Below are positions 19,046-27,945 of a DNA stretch of 64,000 nucleotides, one piece after another. The notes beneath the pieces were generated by a model. The model was not told the origin of the DNA and made no database searches. It saw only the letters and a program-made list of their open reading frames with translations. This DNA is from Bacteroidota bacterium. GTDB taxonomy: Bacteria > Bacteroidota > Bacteroidia > B-17B0 > Aurantibacillaceae. Made by a program: the position numbers and the translations under genes. How positions within the stretch are numbered: position 1 is the first letter of the stretch; every line of letters begins with the position of its first letter. The DNA lies in assembly GCA_020162035.1 (NCBI GenBank), contig JAIUNM010000013.1, forward strand, positions 1 through 64,000. Reading direction: 5' to 3'.

Positions 19046-20310
19046 TATCTTAATTTAAGTGTTACAAAAGTTAATACAGCTAACATAATTCCTATAATAA
19101 AAAACCGCATAACTATTTTAGATTCGTGAAAACCTAATTTTTGGTAATGATGGTGAAGTGGGGCCATTTTAAATAAACGATGCGTTTGAGCATACTCTAA
19201 ACCACGACGTTTTTTTTGATACTTAAAATAATAAACTTGTAATATAACCGATATATTTTCAACCAAAAACACTCCACATAAAATTGGAATTAATAGTTCT
19301 TTACGAATTGCTATGGCATAAACTGCAATAATACCGCCAATTGCTAATGAACCTGTATCGCCCATAAATACCTGTGCTGGAAAAGAGTTGTACCATAAAA
19401 AACCTACACATGCGCCAATAAATGCGGCCATAAAAACTACTAACTCGCCTGAGTTTGGTATATACATAATGTTAAGGTAATCGGCAAAAATGGTGTTACC
19501 AGAAACGTATGCTAAAATTCCTAATACAACTCCAATAATTGCACTTGTTCCTGCAGCTAAACCATCAATCCCATCGGTTATATTTGCTCCATTGCTAACA
19601 GCAGTTACAACTATTATTACCATGGGTATAAAAATTAACCAACCATATTTTGCACAATCATTACACATCCACGATAAAAATGAACTATAGTTTAATTCGT
19701 TATTTTTAAAAAACGGAATAGTAGTTTTAAGTGTTTTTGTTGGTTTTTCTGAGTAGAGTGGGATTTTTAAACTTTGTTGAGAGTTTGCATTATCATTCAC
19801 CCAAGCTATTTTTTCGTTATGTGTTAATCTTTCTTTAATAACAACATCTGGATGAAAGTAAAACACACAACCAACAATTAATCCAATTCCTACTTGTCCA
19901 ATTATTTTAAATTTTCCTTGTAATCCTTCTTTATTTTTTTTAAAAACTTTAATGTAATCGTCTAAAAAGCCAATACCACCAAGCCATATTGTAGATATTA
20001 TCATTAAAACAATATATACGTTTAATACTTTTGCAAATAAAAGTGTAGGAATTAGAATAGCAGCTATAATAATTATTCCTCCCATTGTTGGTGTTCCTGC
20101 TTTTTTAGTTTGCCCGTCAAGTCCTAACTCTCTAATTGTTTCACCAATTTGTTTACGGCGTATAAATTCAATAATGCGTTTACCAAAAACTAAAGAAATG
20201 ATTAAAGAAGAAATTAATGCTAAAGCAGCTCTAAAAGAAATGTATTGAAATGCGCCAGCACCTGGAAAATCGAAAACTTTATCTAAATATGTAAAAAGAT
20301 AATAGAACAT
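19045..20310 (-). CDS. mraY: Phospho-N-acetylmuramoyl-pentapeptide transferase
   Basis: An integral membrane enzyme that transfers phospho-MurNAc-pentapeptide to undecaprenyl phosphate, forming lipid I. The 421-residue protein shows '[14 protein letters not shown]' (about 70-83), the acidic '[13 protein letters not shown]' (about 113-125), '[15 protein letters not shown]' (about 244-259), '[13 protein letters not shown]' (about 312-324) and '[24 protein letters not shown]' near the C-terminus. The roughly 50-residue insertion around 155-205 is the extra loop that makes Bacteroidota MraY longer than the roughly 360-residue E. coli form. It overlaps murE and murD by one base each. Confidence 0.97.
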   Translation of the reverse strand: MFYYLFTYLDKVFDFPGAGAFQYISFRAALALISSLIISLVFGKRIIEFIRRKQIGETIRELGLDGQTKKAGTPTMGGIIIIAAILIPTLLFAKVLNVYIVLMIISTIWLGGIGFLDDYIKVFKKNKEGLQGKFKIIGQVGIGLIVGCVFYFHPDVVIKERLTHNEKIAWVNDNANSQQSLKIPLYSEKPTKTLKTTIPFFKNNELNYSSFLSWMCNDCAKYGWLIFIPMVIIVVTAVSNGANITDGIDGLAAGTSAIIGVVLGILAYVSGNTIFADYLNIMYIPNSGELVVFMAAFIGACVGFLWYNSFPAQVFMGDTGSLAIGGIIAVYAIAIRKELLIPILCGVFLVENISVILQVYYFKYQKKRRGLEYAQTHRLFKMAPLHHHYQKLGFHESKIVMRFFIIGIMLAVLTFVTLKLR

Positions 20311-21773
20311 TATATACTAAGTGTTTGAATGGTTTCTTTTAAAGTTTTAAAATCATCAAAATCGTGTTTAACTCCTTTTATTTCTTGATATTTTTCATGG
20401 CCTTTTCCTGCAATTAAAATTATATCTCCTGGTTTTGAAAATTGACATGCTGTTTTAATTGCTTCTTTTCTATCTGTAATGCGCAATGTTTTTTTAGTAT
20501 CAACTGGAGATACGCCTTTTTGCATTTGATTTAAAATTTCTTCAGGGTCCTCACTTCTTGGATTATCAGAAGTTAAGATTACCTTATCGCTGTACTCGCA
20601 AGCAATTGCAGCCATTACAGGTCTTTTTGCAGAATCTCTATCCCCACCACAGCCAACTAAAGTAATTACGTTTTCATTGCCTGTTCTAATATCTTTAATA
20701 GTTTCTAAAACATTTTTTAATGCATCTGGCGTATGTGCATAATCAACTATTCCTATAACACCACCATTAGATTTTAAATATTGGAATCTGCCTTCGACAG
20801 AGTTTAAATTACTCAGTGCGGTTAGTGTGTTAGTTTTATCTTGTTTTAAAAGCATCGCAACAGCGTAAACTGCCAAAACGTTATATGCATTAAATGTTCC
20901 AATTAATTTTACCCAAACTTCTTGGTTATTAACATTAAGCAATAAACCATTTAAATGATTTTCAATTATTCTGCATTTATAATCAGCTATGCTTTGTAAT
21001 GCATAAGTATAACGATTTGCTTTAGTATTTTGCAACATTACAATACCATTTCTATCATCTTTATTAACTAAGGCAAATGCAGTATTTGGCAATAAATCAA
21101 AAAACCTTTTTTTAGCTTTAATATACTCATCAAACGTTTTATGATAATCTAAATGATCGTGAGTAATGTTAGTAAAAACAGCTCCTGTAAAATTTATACC
21201 TGAAATTCTGTTTTGAACAACGGCATGGGAACTTACTTCCATAAAAGCATATTCACAACCTTGTTTAACCATTTCACTTAACAATTCATTTAACGACAAT
21301 GCATCTGGTGTTGTGTGTGTACTTTGAATTATTGTATTATTTATTTTGTTTTGAACTGTAGAAAGTAAGCCAACATTATAGCCTAAAGCTTTAAACAAGT
21401 TAAATAAAAGAGTAACTGTTGTAGTTTTACCATTAGTTCCGGTTACTCCAATTAATTTAATTTTTTCGGAAGGATTGTCATAATAATTACAAGCAATAAT
21501 ACCTAAGGCATAGGTTGTATCTTTAACTTTTATATAAGTAATGTTTTCGTTTAAATGGGTTGGCAATTCTTCGCATACAATTGCAACTGCTCCTGTGTTA
21601 ATTGCTTTTTCAATAAATTGATGCCCATTAACAGAAGTACCATTTATAGCAATAAATAAAGTATCCTTTTTTACATTTCTCGAATCAAATGTAACCGATG
21701 AAATGGCCGTGTGGGTAGATCCAATAACCTCTTCTAATGAAACTTTATATAATATGTCGCTTAATAATTTCAT
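20310..21773 (-). CDS. murE: UDP-MurNAc-tripeptide synthetase, meso-DAP type
   Basis: Adds the third stem-peptide residue. The 487-residue cytosolic ligase has the P-loop [13 protein letters not shown] (about 107-119), '[15 protein letters not shown]' (about 203-217), and '[11 protein letters not shown]' (about 404-414). The DNPR tetrad is the known determinant for meso-diaminopimelate, so the cell wall is predicted to be DAP-type. It follows ftsI by 6 bp and shares a base with mraY. Confidence 0.97.
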   Translation of the reverse strand: MKLLSDILYKVSLEEVIGSTHTAISSVTFDSRNVKKDTLFIAINGTSVNGHQFIEKAINTGAVAIVCEELPTHLNENITYIKVKDTTYALGIIACNYYDNPSEKIKLIGVTGTNGKTTTVTLLFNLFKALGYNVGLLSTVQNKINNTIIQSTHTTPDALSLNELLSEMVKQGCEYAFMEVSSHAVVQNRISGINFTGAVFTNITHDHLDYHKTFDEYIKAKKRFFDLLPNTAFALVNKDDRNGIVMLQNTKANRYTYALQSIADYKCRIIENHLNGLLLNVNNQEVWVKLIGTFNAYNVLAVYAVAMLLKQDKTNTLTALSNLNSVEGRFQYLKSNGGVIGIVDYAHTPDALKNVLETIKDIRTGNENVITLVGCGGDRDSAKRPVMAAIACEYSDKVILTSDNPRSEDPEEILNQMQKGVSPVDTKKTLRITDRKEAIKTACQFSKPGDIILIAGKGHEKYQEIKGVKHDFDDFKTLKETIQTLSI

Positions 21774-21779
21774 TTAATA

Positions 21780-23849
21780 TTAACTTAATTGAAGAATAAT
21801 TTTGTTGCCTTTATTAAATTTTTGTCCTGCTTCTATACTTTGTTTTTTAACAACACCAAAGCCTTCAATTTTAACATACACACCATTGTTTTCTAATAAA
21901 TACAAAACATCTTTAGCAGATAAACCATTTAAGTTTGGCATAATTCCTTTTTTAAGTTGTTGTTCGATATTTATTTTTACTAAGTTTATTTTAGTAGAAT
22001 CTTGTTTATTTCTTACAGTATAAACATCAGAATCGTTATTAGTAAATGGTAAAGAAAATGAGTTTGCTACTTTTGCTATTTCATCGCTTTTGGTTGTAAT
22101 TACATTTGGTACTTTGGTTAAAAAATTTTGAGGATGATTTACACTCTCAATAAAATCTAAACTATTTGAATAAACTTTTTCTGCAATTTCTTTAAATACT
22201 GGGCCTGAAACTAAACCGCCATAATAACTGCCTTGTGTTGGATTATTAATAATTACAATACAAGTGTACAAAGGCTTATCAGCTGGAAAATAACCAACAA
22301 ATGAAGCTTGATATGATACACTGTTTTGGTCTTTATAATTTCCGTTTTTTGCAATTTGTGCAGTGCCTGTTTTTCCACCAACTTTAAAAGCTGTTATATT
22401 TAAACCTTTACCGCTTCCGTTTTTTACTACACCTTCCATTAATTGTTTAGCTTTAGCAACAGTACTTGGTTTTACAATTTGTTCATCAATTATTTCGGCA
22501 CCAAAAGATTTTATTATTTTGCCGTTTTCTTTAATTGCATTTACAAAATGTGGCTTAACCATTTTGCCATTGTTTGCAATTGCATTGTATAATGTTAATG
22601 TTTGTAATGGCGTAACTAAACTTTCATAACCAATACTTATCCAAGGTAAAGATGTGCCATACCAATCTTTATCTTTAACTTGTTTAATACGTGGTATGCC
22701 TTCGCCAGGAATTGCAATTCCTAATTTTTGATTTAAATGAAATGAATTTAGCTTTGCAATAAATTGTTTGGGGTTTTTTCCAAAATATTTATTTACAATT
22801 TTACTTACACCAACATTTGACGAAGTTTCGAAAATACGTTGTGCGGTTAAAATAGGTTCCGCAGGAGGATGAGCATCTTTCATTCTTCTATCGTAATACA
22901 TACATTCTCCATTTCCTACTTGTGTTTTTTCATCTAAAGAAATTCCGAATTCATCAATTACTGCGAGCATAGAAGCTAATTTAAAAGTTGAACCAGGTTC
23001 TGTTGGGTAAGCTAATGCATAATTAAAACTTTCGGTATATAAAGTAGAATCTGTTTTTGATTTTGTTAAATTAGTTATTGCTTTAATTGCGCCTGTTTTA
23101 ACTTCCATTAACACAGCACAACCATGCGATGCTTGATTTTTTATAAGCGCTTTTAACAATGCTGCTTGTGCAACATCTTGTATATTAATATCTAATGTTG
23201 TGTATAAATCTTTTCCGTCTTTTGGGTCAACTTCATTTTCATCATTAATAGGTCGCCAAACATCTCCAGCAATTTTTTGCATTAATCGTTTTCCGCCTGT
23301 ACCTTTTAAAACACTATCGTATGCGCCTTCTAAACCAACAGGCTTAATGCCTTGTCTGGCTAAGCCAATTGTTCTTGCGGCTAAGGATTGAAATGGCCTT
23401 TCTCTTCTGTTGGTTTGAAGAGTAACTAAACCACCTCTTTTGCCTTTTTTTAAAATCGGAAATGTTTTTAATGTTTGTAAATCTTTATAAGAAACATTTC
23501 GTTTTAAAACTACATATCTATCTTTTGTGTTGCGGGCTTTTTGTAAAATTTTTAAATATTCTTTAGTGCTTTTATCTTTAAATAAATTACTTAAACATTT
23601 TGCAAGGGAGTCTTTTTTTGATTTAAATAATTTATCATCAATACTTGGTGCGTTAATATCTACTGCTACTTCATAAAAAGGTAAAGATGTTGCTAAAAGT
23701 GCGCCATTTGCATCAAAAATATTTCCTCTTGATGCTTCCATTTCAAAAACTTTAGTTGTGAAGGCTTCTGCTTTTTCGCGCCACTCATCGCCCTCTTTAA
23801 ATTGTATAATACATATTCGATACAAAATAGTTAATGCAAAAACGCACAT
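21780..23849 (-). CDS. ftsI: Septal transpeptidase (class B penicillin-binding protein)
   Basis: Cross-links septal peptidoglycan together with FtsW. The motifs of a class B PBP are present: EPGSTFKLAS with the active-site Ser (about 280), SSN (about 341), and GGKTGTAQ (about 490-497). One PASTA domain closes the protein (about 620-689). The first ATG (23849) is used here, but it falls inside the membrane helix. The frame stays open upstream and reads ...ENKKDILIRSYFVYILM..., the expected charged cytosolic start plus a full helix. The natural start is therefore probably a rare codon such as CTG at 23898-23900 or ATT at 23901-23903, overlapping the end of ftsL. The ATG coordinates are conservative. 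Confidence 0.95.
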   Translation of the reverse strand: MCVFALTILYRICIIQFKEGDEWREKAEAFTTKVFEMEASRGNIFDANGALLATSLPFYEVAVDINAPSIDDKLFKSKKDSLAKCLSNLFKDKSTKEYLKILQKARNTKDRYVVLKRNVSYKDLQTLKTFPILKKGKRGGLVTLQTNRRERPFQSLAARTIGLARQGIKPVGLEGAYDSVLKGTGGKRLMQKIAGDVWRPINDENEVDPKDGKDLYTTLDINIQDVAQAALLKALIKNQASHGCAVLMEVKTGAIKAITNLTKSKTDSTLYTESFNYALAYPTEPGSTFKLASMLAVIDEFGISLDEKTQVGNGECMYYDRRMKDAHPPAEPILTAQRIFETSSNVGVSKIVNKYFGKNPKQFIAKLNSFHLNQKLGIAIPGEGIPRIKQVKDKDWYGTSLPWISIGYESLVTPLQTLTLYNAIANNGKMVKPHFVNAIKENGKIIKSFGAEIIDEQIVKPSTVAKAKQLMEGVVKNGSGKGLNITAFKVGGKTGTAQIAKNGNYKDQNSVSYQASFVGYFPADKPLYTCIVIINNPTQGSYYGGLVSGPVFKEIAEKVYSNSLDFIESVNHPQNFLTKVPNVITTKSDEIAKVANSFSLPFTNNDSDVYTVRNKQDSTKINLVKINIEQQLKKGIMPNLNGLSAKDVLYLLENNGVYVKIEGFGVVKKQSIEAGQKFNKGNKIILQLS

Positions 23850-23889
23850 TAAAATGTAAACGAAATAAGAACGAATTAATATGTCTTTT

Positions 23890-24360
23890 TTATTTTCCAG
23901 AATTTTGTTTGTTTTTATATAATTCTAAACTATCTACCACTATTTTATTTGGAGGTGAAACCGATTCTTTAAGTCCTAATGTTGCAACAGATTTAGCAAC
24001 TTCACTTTGTTTACTAGCAAACATTAAATCGCTTGTTGTACTTATGTATCTTGTTTTAAGTTCTTTTAATTCGTTAGTTACTTTATTAACTTCTCTTATT
24101 TTACTATCGGCATAATAACCATTACCTATATAAAGAATAGTGATAACTGCAACAAACAACACATAAGGTAAATGTTTTACCATATTTGGGTTTGCTAAAA
24201 AAGTTCCACTAAAAACAGCAGTTAAGCCTTTAGTTAAAACTCCTTTCTTTTTAGGTTTTGGTAATTTTTCTTCTTTTTCGGCAACAATTTCTTCAACAAC
24301 ATTTTGTTCTTGTTCAAGAGCTTTAGTTTTAATTGGTATGTCTCTAAATTTATTTGCCAC
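23890..24360 (-). CDS. ftsL: FtsL-like cell division protein
   Basis: A 156-residue bitopic protein in the ftsL position between rsmH and ftsI. It has a long cytosolic N-terminus of about 75 residues rich in Glu and Lys, one membrane helix (about 76-94), and a periplasmic heptad-like segment ('IREVNKVTNELKELKTRYISTTSDLMFASKQSEVAKSV', about 103-140). This layout matches the Bacteroidota FtsL-like family rather than classical E. coli FtsL; it should form a coiled coil with a FtsB partner. The call rests on position and topology more than on sequence motifs. Confidence 0.88.
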   Translation of the reverse strand: MANKFRDIPIKTKALEQEQNVVEEIVAEKEEKLPKPKKKGVLTKGLTAVFSGTFLANPNMVKHLPYVLFVAVITILYIGNGYYADSKIREVNKVTNELKELKTRYISTTSDLMFASKQSEVAKSVATLGLKESVSPPNKIVVDSLELYKNKQNSGK

Positions 24361-24363
24361 TTT

Positions 24364-25275
24364 TTATATTTTTTCTGCTACTCTAAGTTTTGCGCTTCGA
24401 GCTCGCGTATTAATTGAAATTTCTTCGTTGGTTGGTAAAATTGGTTTACTAGTTAAGTTTTTATAAACTTTTTTTACTGTTCCATAAATGATGTCTTTTT
24501 GTTCAACACCAGTAATGTTCCCTGTTTTGATAATATTTTTAACTATCCTGTCTTCTAAGCTATGGTAAGAAATAACAACTAATCTTCCTCCATTAACTAA
24601 AAGTTCGGTGCATTGAGTTAAACATTCTTCTAATGCTATTAATTCTTGATTTACTTCTAATCTTAATGCCTGAAATACTTTTGCTAAATATTTATGGTCT
24701 TCAAATTTTGGCGTACAACTTTTAATTGCTGCAATTAATTCGTTAGTTGTGTTTATTGAGTTTTGTTGACGGGCATTAATTATTAATTGCGTTAATTTAA
24801 AAGCATTATCAATTTCGCCATAAAACTTAAACAAGTGCAACAGTTTTTTTTCATCGTAAGTATTTACAATCAATTTAGCTGTTAGTTCATCCGTTTGATT
24901 CATTCGCATGTCTAATTCAGCATCAAAACGAATTGAAAATCCTCTTGAAGCTTCGTTAAATTGATGAGATGAAACACCTAAATCGCCAAGTATACCATCT
25001 ACTTTATTTACACCATTTAATCTTAAATAATTTTTAATGTATCTAAAATTGTGTGGAATTAGCACAAAACGTTTATCATCAATTTTATTTTTATGCGCAT
25101 CAATATCTTGGTCAAATGCAAATAATTTTCCAGCATCATTTAAGCAATTTAAAATTGCTTTAGAATGCCCACCTCCTCCAAAAGTTAAATCAACATAAAC
25201 GCCATTAGGTTTAATGTTTAAATTATCAATACAGGCTTGTAAAAGAACGGGGGTGTGATAATTACTCATCTTCAC
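24364..25275 (-). CDS. rsmH: 16S rRNA (cytosine1402-N4)-methyltransferase
   Basis: A SAM-dependent enzyme, formerly mraW, that methylates C1402 in the ribosomal decoding centre. The 303-residue protein starts near YHTPVLLQACIDNL, has the SAM-binding 'YVDLTFGGGGHSKAIL' (about 28-43), 'DGILGDLGVSSHQF' (about 97-110), and the closing 'VVISYHSLEDRIVK' (about 236-249) with C-terminal 'NTRARSAKLRVAE'. The start overlaps mraZ by 14 bp, or 8 bp if the second ATG (25269) is used. It occupies the conserved second position of the operon. Confidence 0.97.
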   Translation of the reverse strand: MKMSNYHTPVLLQACIDNLNIKPNGVYVDLTFGGGGHSKAILNCLNDAGKLFAFDQDIDAHKNKIDDKRFVLIPHNFRYIKNYLRLNGVNKVDGILGDLGVSSHQFNEASRGFSIRFDAELDMRMNQTDELTAKLIVNTYDEKKLLHLFKFYGEIDNAFKLTQLIINARQQNSINTTNELIAAIKSCTPKFEDHKYLAKVFQALRLEVNQELIALEECLTQCTELLVNGGRLVVISYHSLEDRIVKNIIKTGNITGVEQKDIIYGTVKKVYKNLTSKPILPTNEEISINTRARSAKLRVAEKI

Positions 25276-25732
25276 CCAAATTAAAATTTAGCCCACCCAT
25301 TACATCAATTGCTAATTTTTCAATATCAATATCTTGTGATAAAAATTCTTCATAAACTTTTTTATCCCAAATTTCAATTACGTTATTGCTACCTAAAACT
25401 TTAATATCGCTTTGTATATTTGCGTAATCGCTTAAAGATTTTGGTAATAAAATTCTACCAGAAGAATCAGGCAAAGTGTTTGTTGCGCCTCCACTAAATT
25501 TTCTAACAAATACATCGTTTGCTTTAATTAAACGATTTAATTTGCTTAATTTTTTATTTAATTTTTCCCATTCAGAGATTGGGTACAATACCAAACATTT
25601 TTGATGTAAATTTCGGTTAATCACAAAGCCTTTATCAAAAGCCAATTCAAGTTGTCTTTTTAAATCAATAGGAAACATAAAACGCCCCTTAGCATCTACC
25701 TTGCAATCATATTCTCCTATTAAACTTGTCAT
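25262..25732 (-). CDS. mraZ: Transcriptional regulator MraZ
   Basis: A 156-residue DNA-binding protein with two AbrB/SpoVT-like halves. The first half shows 'GEYDCKVDAKGRFMFPIDLK' (about 6-25), the second 'LPDSSGRILLPKSLSDYANI' (about 87-106). In other bacteria MraZ forms a ring-shaped oligomer and represses its own division operon by binding phased direct repeats upstream. It is the first gene of the cluster here, with three GTGGTAAA repeats in front of it (see separate entry), so autoregulation is likely. Confidence 0.95.
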   Translation of the reverse strand: MTSLIGEYDCKVDAKGRFMFPIDLKRQLELAFDKGFVINRNLHQKCLVLYPISEWEKLNKKLSKLNRLIKANDVFVRKFSGGATNTLPDSSGRILLPKSLSDYANIQSDIKVLGSNNVIEIWDKKVYEEFLSQDIDIEKLAIDVMGGLNFNLGEDE

Positions 25733-25754
25733 TAACTGATTATTAACGTTTTAG

Positions 25755-25762
25755 CAAAAATA
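25755..25762 (-). promoter_or_regulatory. -7 box of the division/cell-wall operon
   Basis: TATTTTTG on the minus strand matches TAnnTTTG and is 22 nt before the mraZ start codon. The phased repeats at 25771-25808 cover the region where the -33 element would lie, which suits a repressor-controlled promoter. Confidence 0.6.
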
Positions 25763-25770
25763 AGCAAGTT

Positions 25771-25808
25771 TTTACCACTTTTTACCACTTTAATACATTT
25801 TTTACCAC
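25771..25808 (-). promoter_or_regulatory. Candidate MraZ operator, phased direct repeats
   Basis: GTGGTAAA (minus strand) occurs at 25771-25778, 25781-25788 and 25801-25808, all in 10-bp phase. The intervening phase, 25791-25798, is degenerate. E. coli MraZ is known to bind TGGGN repeats spaced with 10-bp periodicity; here the core would be TGGTA. The position directly upstream of the mraZ -7 box fits an autoregulatory operator. The repeats are seen directly; MraZ binding is inferred. Confidence 0.65.
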
Positions 25809-25828
25809 ATTGTTGAAAAAATACAGGT

Positions 25829-25845
25829 TATTAACATTGTTAATA
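25829..25845. repeat. 17-bp perfect palindrome
   Basis: TATTAACATTGTTAATA is a perfect inverted repeat around a central T, upstream of the mraZ promoter region. It could be an operator for another regulator or a small stem. No known motif is recognised. Confidence 0.5.
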
Positions 25846-25993
25846 GAAAAAATTTTTGTATACTTTTTTTAAAACGATGACCTGGAAAGCTTACTAATTA
25901 ATTAACTAAGAGATTGATTAAAAAAACAAAAGTTGAAAAATAGCTGTTTACTTTAAACACGATATTAACAAAAATTTATTATAGAAACAGAAA

Positions 25994-26025
25994 TTGTTAA
26001 AACGAAACTTAAATTTATATTTTTG
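25994..26025 (+). promoter_or_regulatory. Promoter of the acyltransferase gene
   Basis: TTG at 25994-25996 and TATTTTTG at 26018-26025 are separated by 21 nt, a good match to the Bacteroidota -33/-7 pattern. The -7 box overlaps an upstream in-frame TTG at 26023, which argues that this TTG is not a start codon. Confidence 0.6.
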
Positions 26026-26049
26026 CATTTCAATTTGAGTAAGTTTAAT

Positions 26050-26901
26050 ATGTTGGCGAAAAAATTTATAGATGTAGAAAAAATTTTAAAGGATAAATTA
26101 AAAAACAAGTATAAATTTTTACCTAAATTTTTAATTAATTGGCTTAAAAAAACATTACATGAAAACGAAATTAATGAGGGGATGGAATACTTAAACCAGT
26201 TTAAAGGTTTAGAGTTTAACAAAGAGGTTATTAAATTTTTTAATATTAAAGTAATATGCACAGGAATTGAAAACATACCAAAATCTGGTGGAGTTATTTT
26301 TGCTTCTAATCACCCATTAGGTGGTATGGATGGAATGGCAATGATTCAAGAAATTGGTAACATAAGGCCTGATGTGCGTTTTATAGTAAATGATGTTTTA
26401 AAGAGTATAAAAAATTACGATGAAATATTTGTTGGCGTAAATAAAGTTGGGAATATTAAAAGTAGAGGGAGTTTACAAACTGTTGAACAAGTTTATAGTA
26501 CAGATAGTGCCATTCTTGTTTTTCCGAGTGGCTTGGTAAGTAGAAAATTTAATGTTGGCATAAGAGATTTAGCTTGGAATAAAAGTTTTATTAATAAAGC
26601 CATTAAATATAATAAACCAATTATACCTGTATTTATTGAAGGACAAAACAGTAACTTTTTTTACAATTTTGCAAAATGGCGCAAACGCATTGGCATAAAA
26701 GCAAATATTGAAATGCTTTTTTTACCTGATGAAATGTTTAAACAACGAGGCAATACAATTAAATTGCATTTTGGAAAACCCGTAGAGCCAAGTGTTTTTT
26801 ATACCGAACGCACACCGCAAGAGTGGACTGAAATAATGTATAAATATTTATATAGTGGTAGTATTCAAAAAGGTGTTAAACTTATTGATTTTGCAAAATA
26901 A
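26050..26901 (+). CDS. 1-acylglycerol-3-phosphate acyltransferase-like protein
   Basis: A 283-residue member of the PlsC-like acyltransferase superfamily (LPLAT). I use the ATG at 26050 because the upstream TTG at 26023 lies in the promoter. The acyltransferase block I motif appears as FASNHPLGGMDG (about 83-94, His-x4-Asp), with block III-like 'VFPSGLVSR' (about 156-164) and block IV-like 'PIIPVFIEG' (about 190-198). There is no clear membrane helix. It may acylate phospholipid or an amino-lipid precursor; the substrate cannot be told from sequence. It is followed by a cytochrome c gene on the same strand. Confidence 0.8.
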   Translation: MLAKKFIDVEKILKDKLKNKYKFLPKFLINWLKKTLHENEINEGMEYLNQFKGLEFNKEVIKFFNIKVICTGIENIPKSGGVIFASNHPLGGMDGMAMIQEIGNIRPDVRFIVNDVLKSIKNYDEIFVGVNKVGNIKSRGSLQTVEQVYSTDSAILVFPSGLVSRKFNVGIRDLAWNKSFINKAIKYNKPIIPVFIEGQNSNFFYNFAKWRKRIGIKANIEMLFLPDEMFKQRGNTIKLHFGKPVEPSVFYTERTPQEWTEIMYKYLYSGSIQKGVKLIDFAK

Positions 26902-26928
26902 AGTTGTTAAGTTTACAAAAGAACAATA

Positions 26929-27936
26929 ATGAACTTTAAATTAAATTATACTACTCTCCCTTTACTTTTAGGTATAATCATTTTTTTTTCTTGTTCAGAA
27001 AACAATAAAAATAAATTGCCTGAAACAAATCAAGTTATTGTAAAAGAAGATACAATATGGCAAGTGCCAGATACAAACAATATACCTAAAAACCAATTTG
27101 GTGAATTAGTTAGGTATGGACGTAAATTATTATTAAACACAGCTTATTACATTGGCCCTAATGGTACTGTTGGTAGTTACTTAGGGAATAAAATGAATTG
27201 TAGTAATTGTCATTTACAAGCAGGCACTGTGCCTTATGGATTTAATTTTTTTAGCACCCATGCTAGATATCCACAATATAGAGGAAGAGAAAATAAAGTT
27301 TTAAGTTTGGCTGATCGTGTAAATAATTGCATAGAACGTCCTCATAACGGAAAACATTTACCCCTTAACAGTACAGAACTATTAGCAATTACATCTTATA
27401 TTAAATGGTTAGGTGAAAATGTTCCTGTAAACACAAATGTTGTTGGTGATGCACCTTATAATATTGGTTATATAGATAGAGCTGCAGATCCAGTTAAAGG
27501 AGAAAACATATATATTCAGCATTGTAAAACTTGCCATGGCGATAACGGAGAAGGTAAATTAAAAGCAAACCAAATAACCTATGAATACCCGCCTTTATGG
27601 GGAGATTCTAGTTATCAAATTGGTAGTAGTGTACATAGAATTTATAAAATGGCAAGTTTTGTTTACTGCAATATGCCTCATAATATTGCTACATATAAAA
27701 AACCAGTGTTAACAATTGAAAATGCTTATGATGTTGTTGCATTTATAAATGATGACAGAATACATAAACGTCCTAAACCAATTACTAAAGTTGATTATCC
27801 AAACATCAAAGCAAAACCTATAGATTATTTTAAAGGGCCATATTTAGACTCTTTTCCTGAAATACAACATAAATTTGGGCCATACCAACCCATTGTAGAT
27901 TTTTATAAAAAGAATAATTTAAAAATTATTTTTTAA
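26929..27936 (+). CDS. Di-heme cytochrome c lipoprotein, TsdA-like
   Basis: A 335-residue exported protein with a lipobox (FFSCSEN, Cys near 22). Two heme c attachment sites are visible: CSNCH (about 87-91) and CKTCH (about 196-200). Between them lies 'LADRVNNCIERPHNGKHLP' (about 124-142), and after the second heme 'YKMASFVYCNMPHN' (about 237-250). In thiosulfate dehydrogenases (TsdA) a Cys between the hemes and an adjacent Lys-Met pair serve as axial ligands, and both are present here. A tetrathionate/thiosulfate role is therefore possible, but unproven. It is probably anchored facing the periplasm. Confidence 0.78.
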   Translation: MNFKLNYTTLPLLLGIIIFFSCSENNKNKLPETNQVIVKEDTIWQVPDTNNIPKNQFGELVRYGRKLLLNTAYYIGPNGTVGSYLGNKMNCSNCHLQAGTVPYGFNFFSTHARYPQYRGRENKVLSLADRVNNCIERPHNGKHLPLNSTELLAITSYIKWLGENVPVNTNVVGDAPYNIGYIDRAADPVKGENIYIQHCKTCHGDNGEGKLKANQITYEYPPLWGDSSYQIGSSVHRIYKMASFVYCNMPHNIATYKKPVLTIENAYDVVAFINDDRIHKRPKPITKVDYPNIKAKPIDYFKGPYLDSFPEIQHKFGPYQPIVDFYKKNNLKIIF

Positions 27937-27945
27937 GACAAGATT

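Larger units (their letters stand above)
25733..26049. other. Divergent intergenic region mraZ / acyltransferase
   Basis: A 317-bp region holding the mraZ promoter and phased repeats (25755-25808), the palindrome at 25829-25845 and the rightward promoter at 25994-26025. The stretch 25860-25990 is AT-rich and I see nothing else in it. Confidence 0.6.

Noticed and set aside
26023-26049. TTG start of the acyltransferase
   Set aside because: It overlaps the TATTTTTG -7 box; the ATG at 26050 is used instead.
25965-26276. 103-codon ORF on the minus strand
   Set aside because: It is antisense to the acyltransferase gene, with low-complexity composition and no domain.
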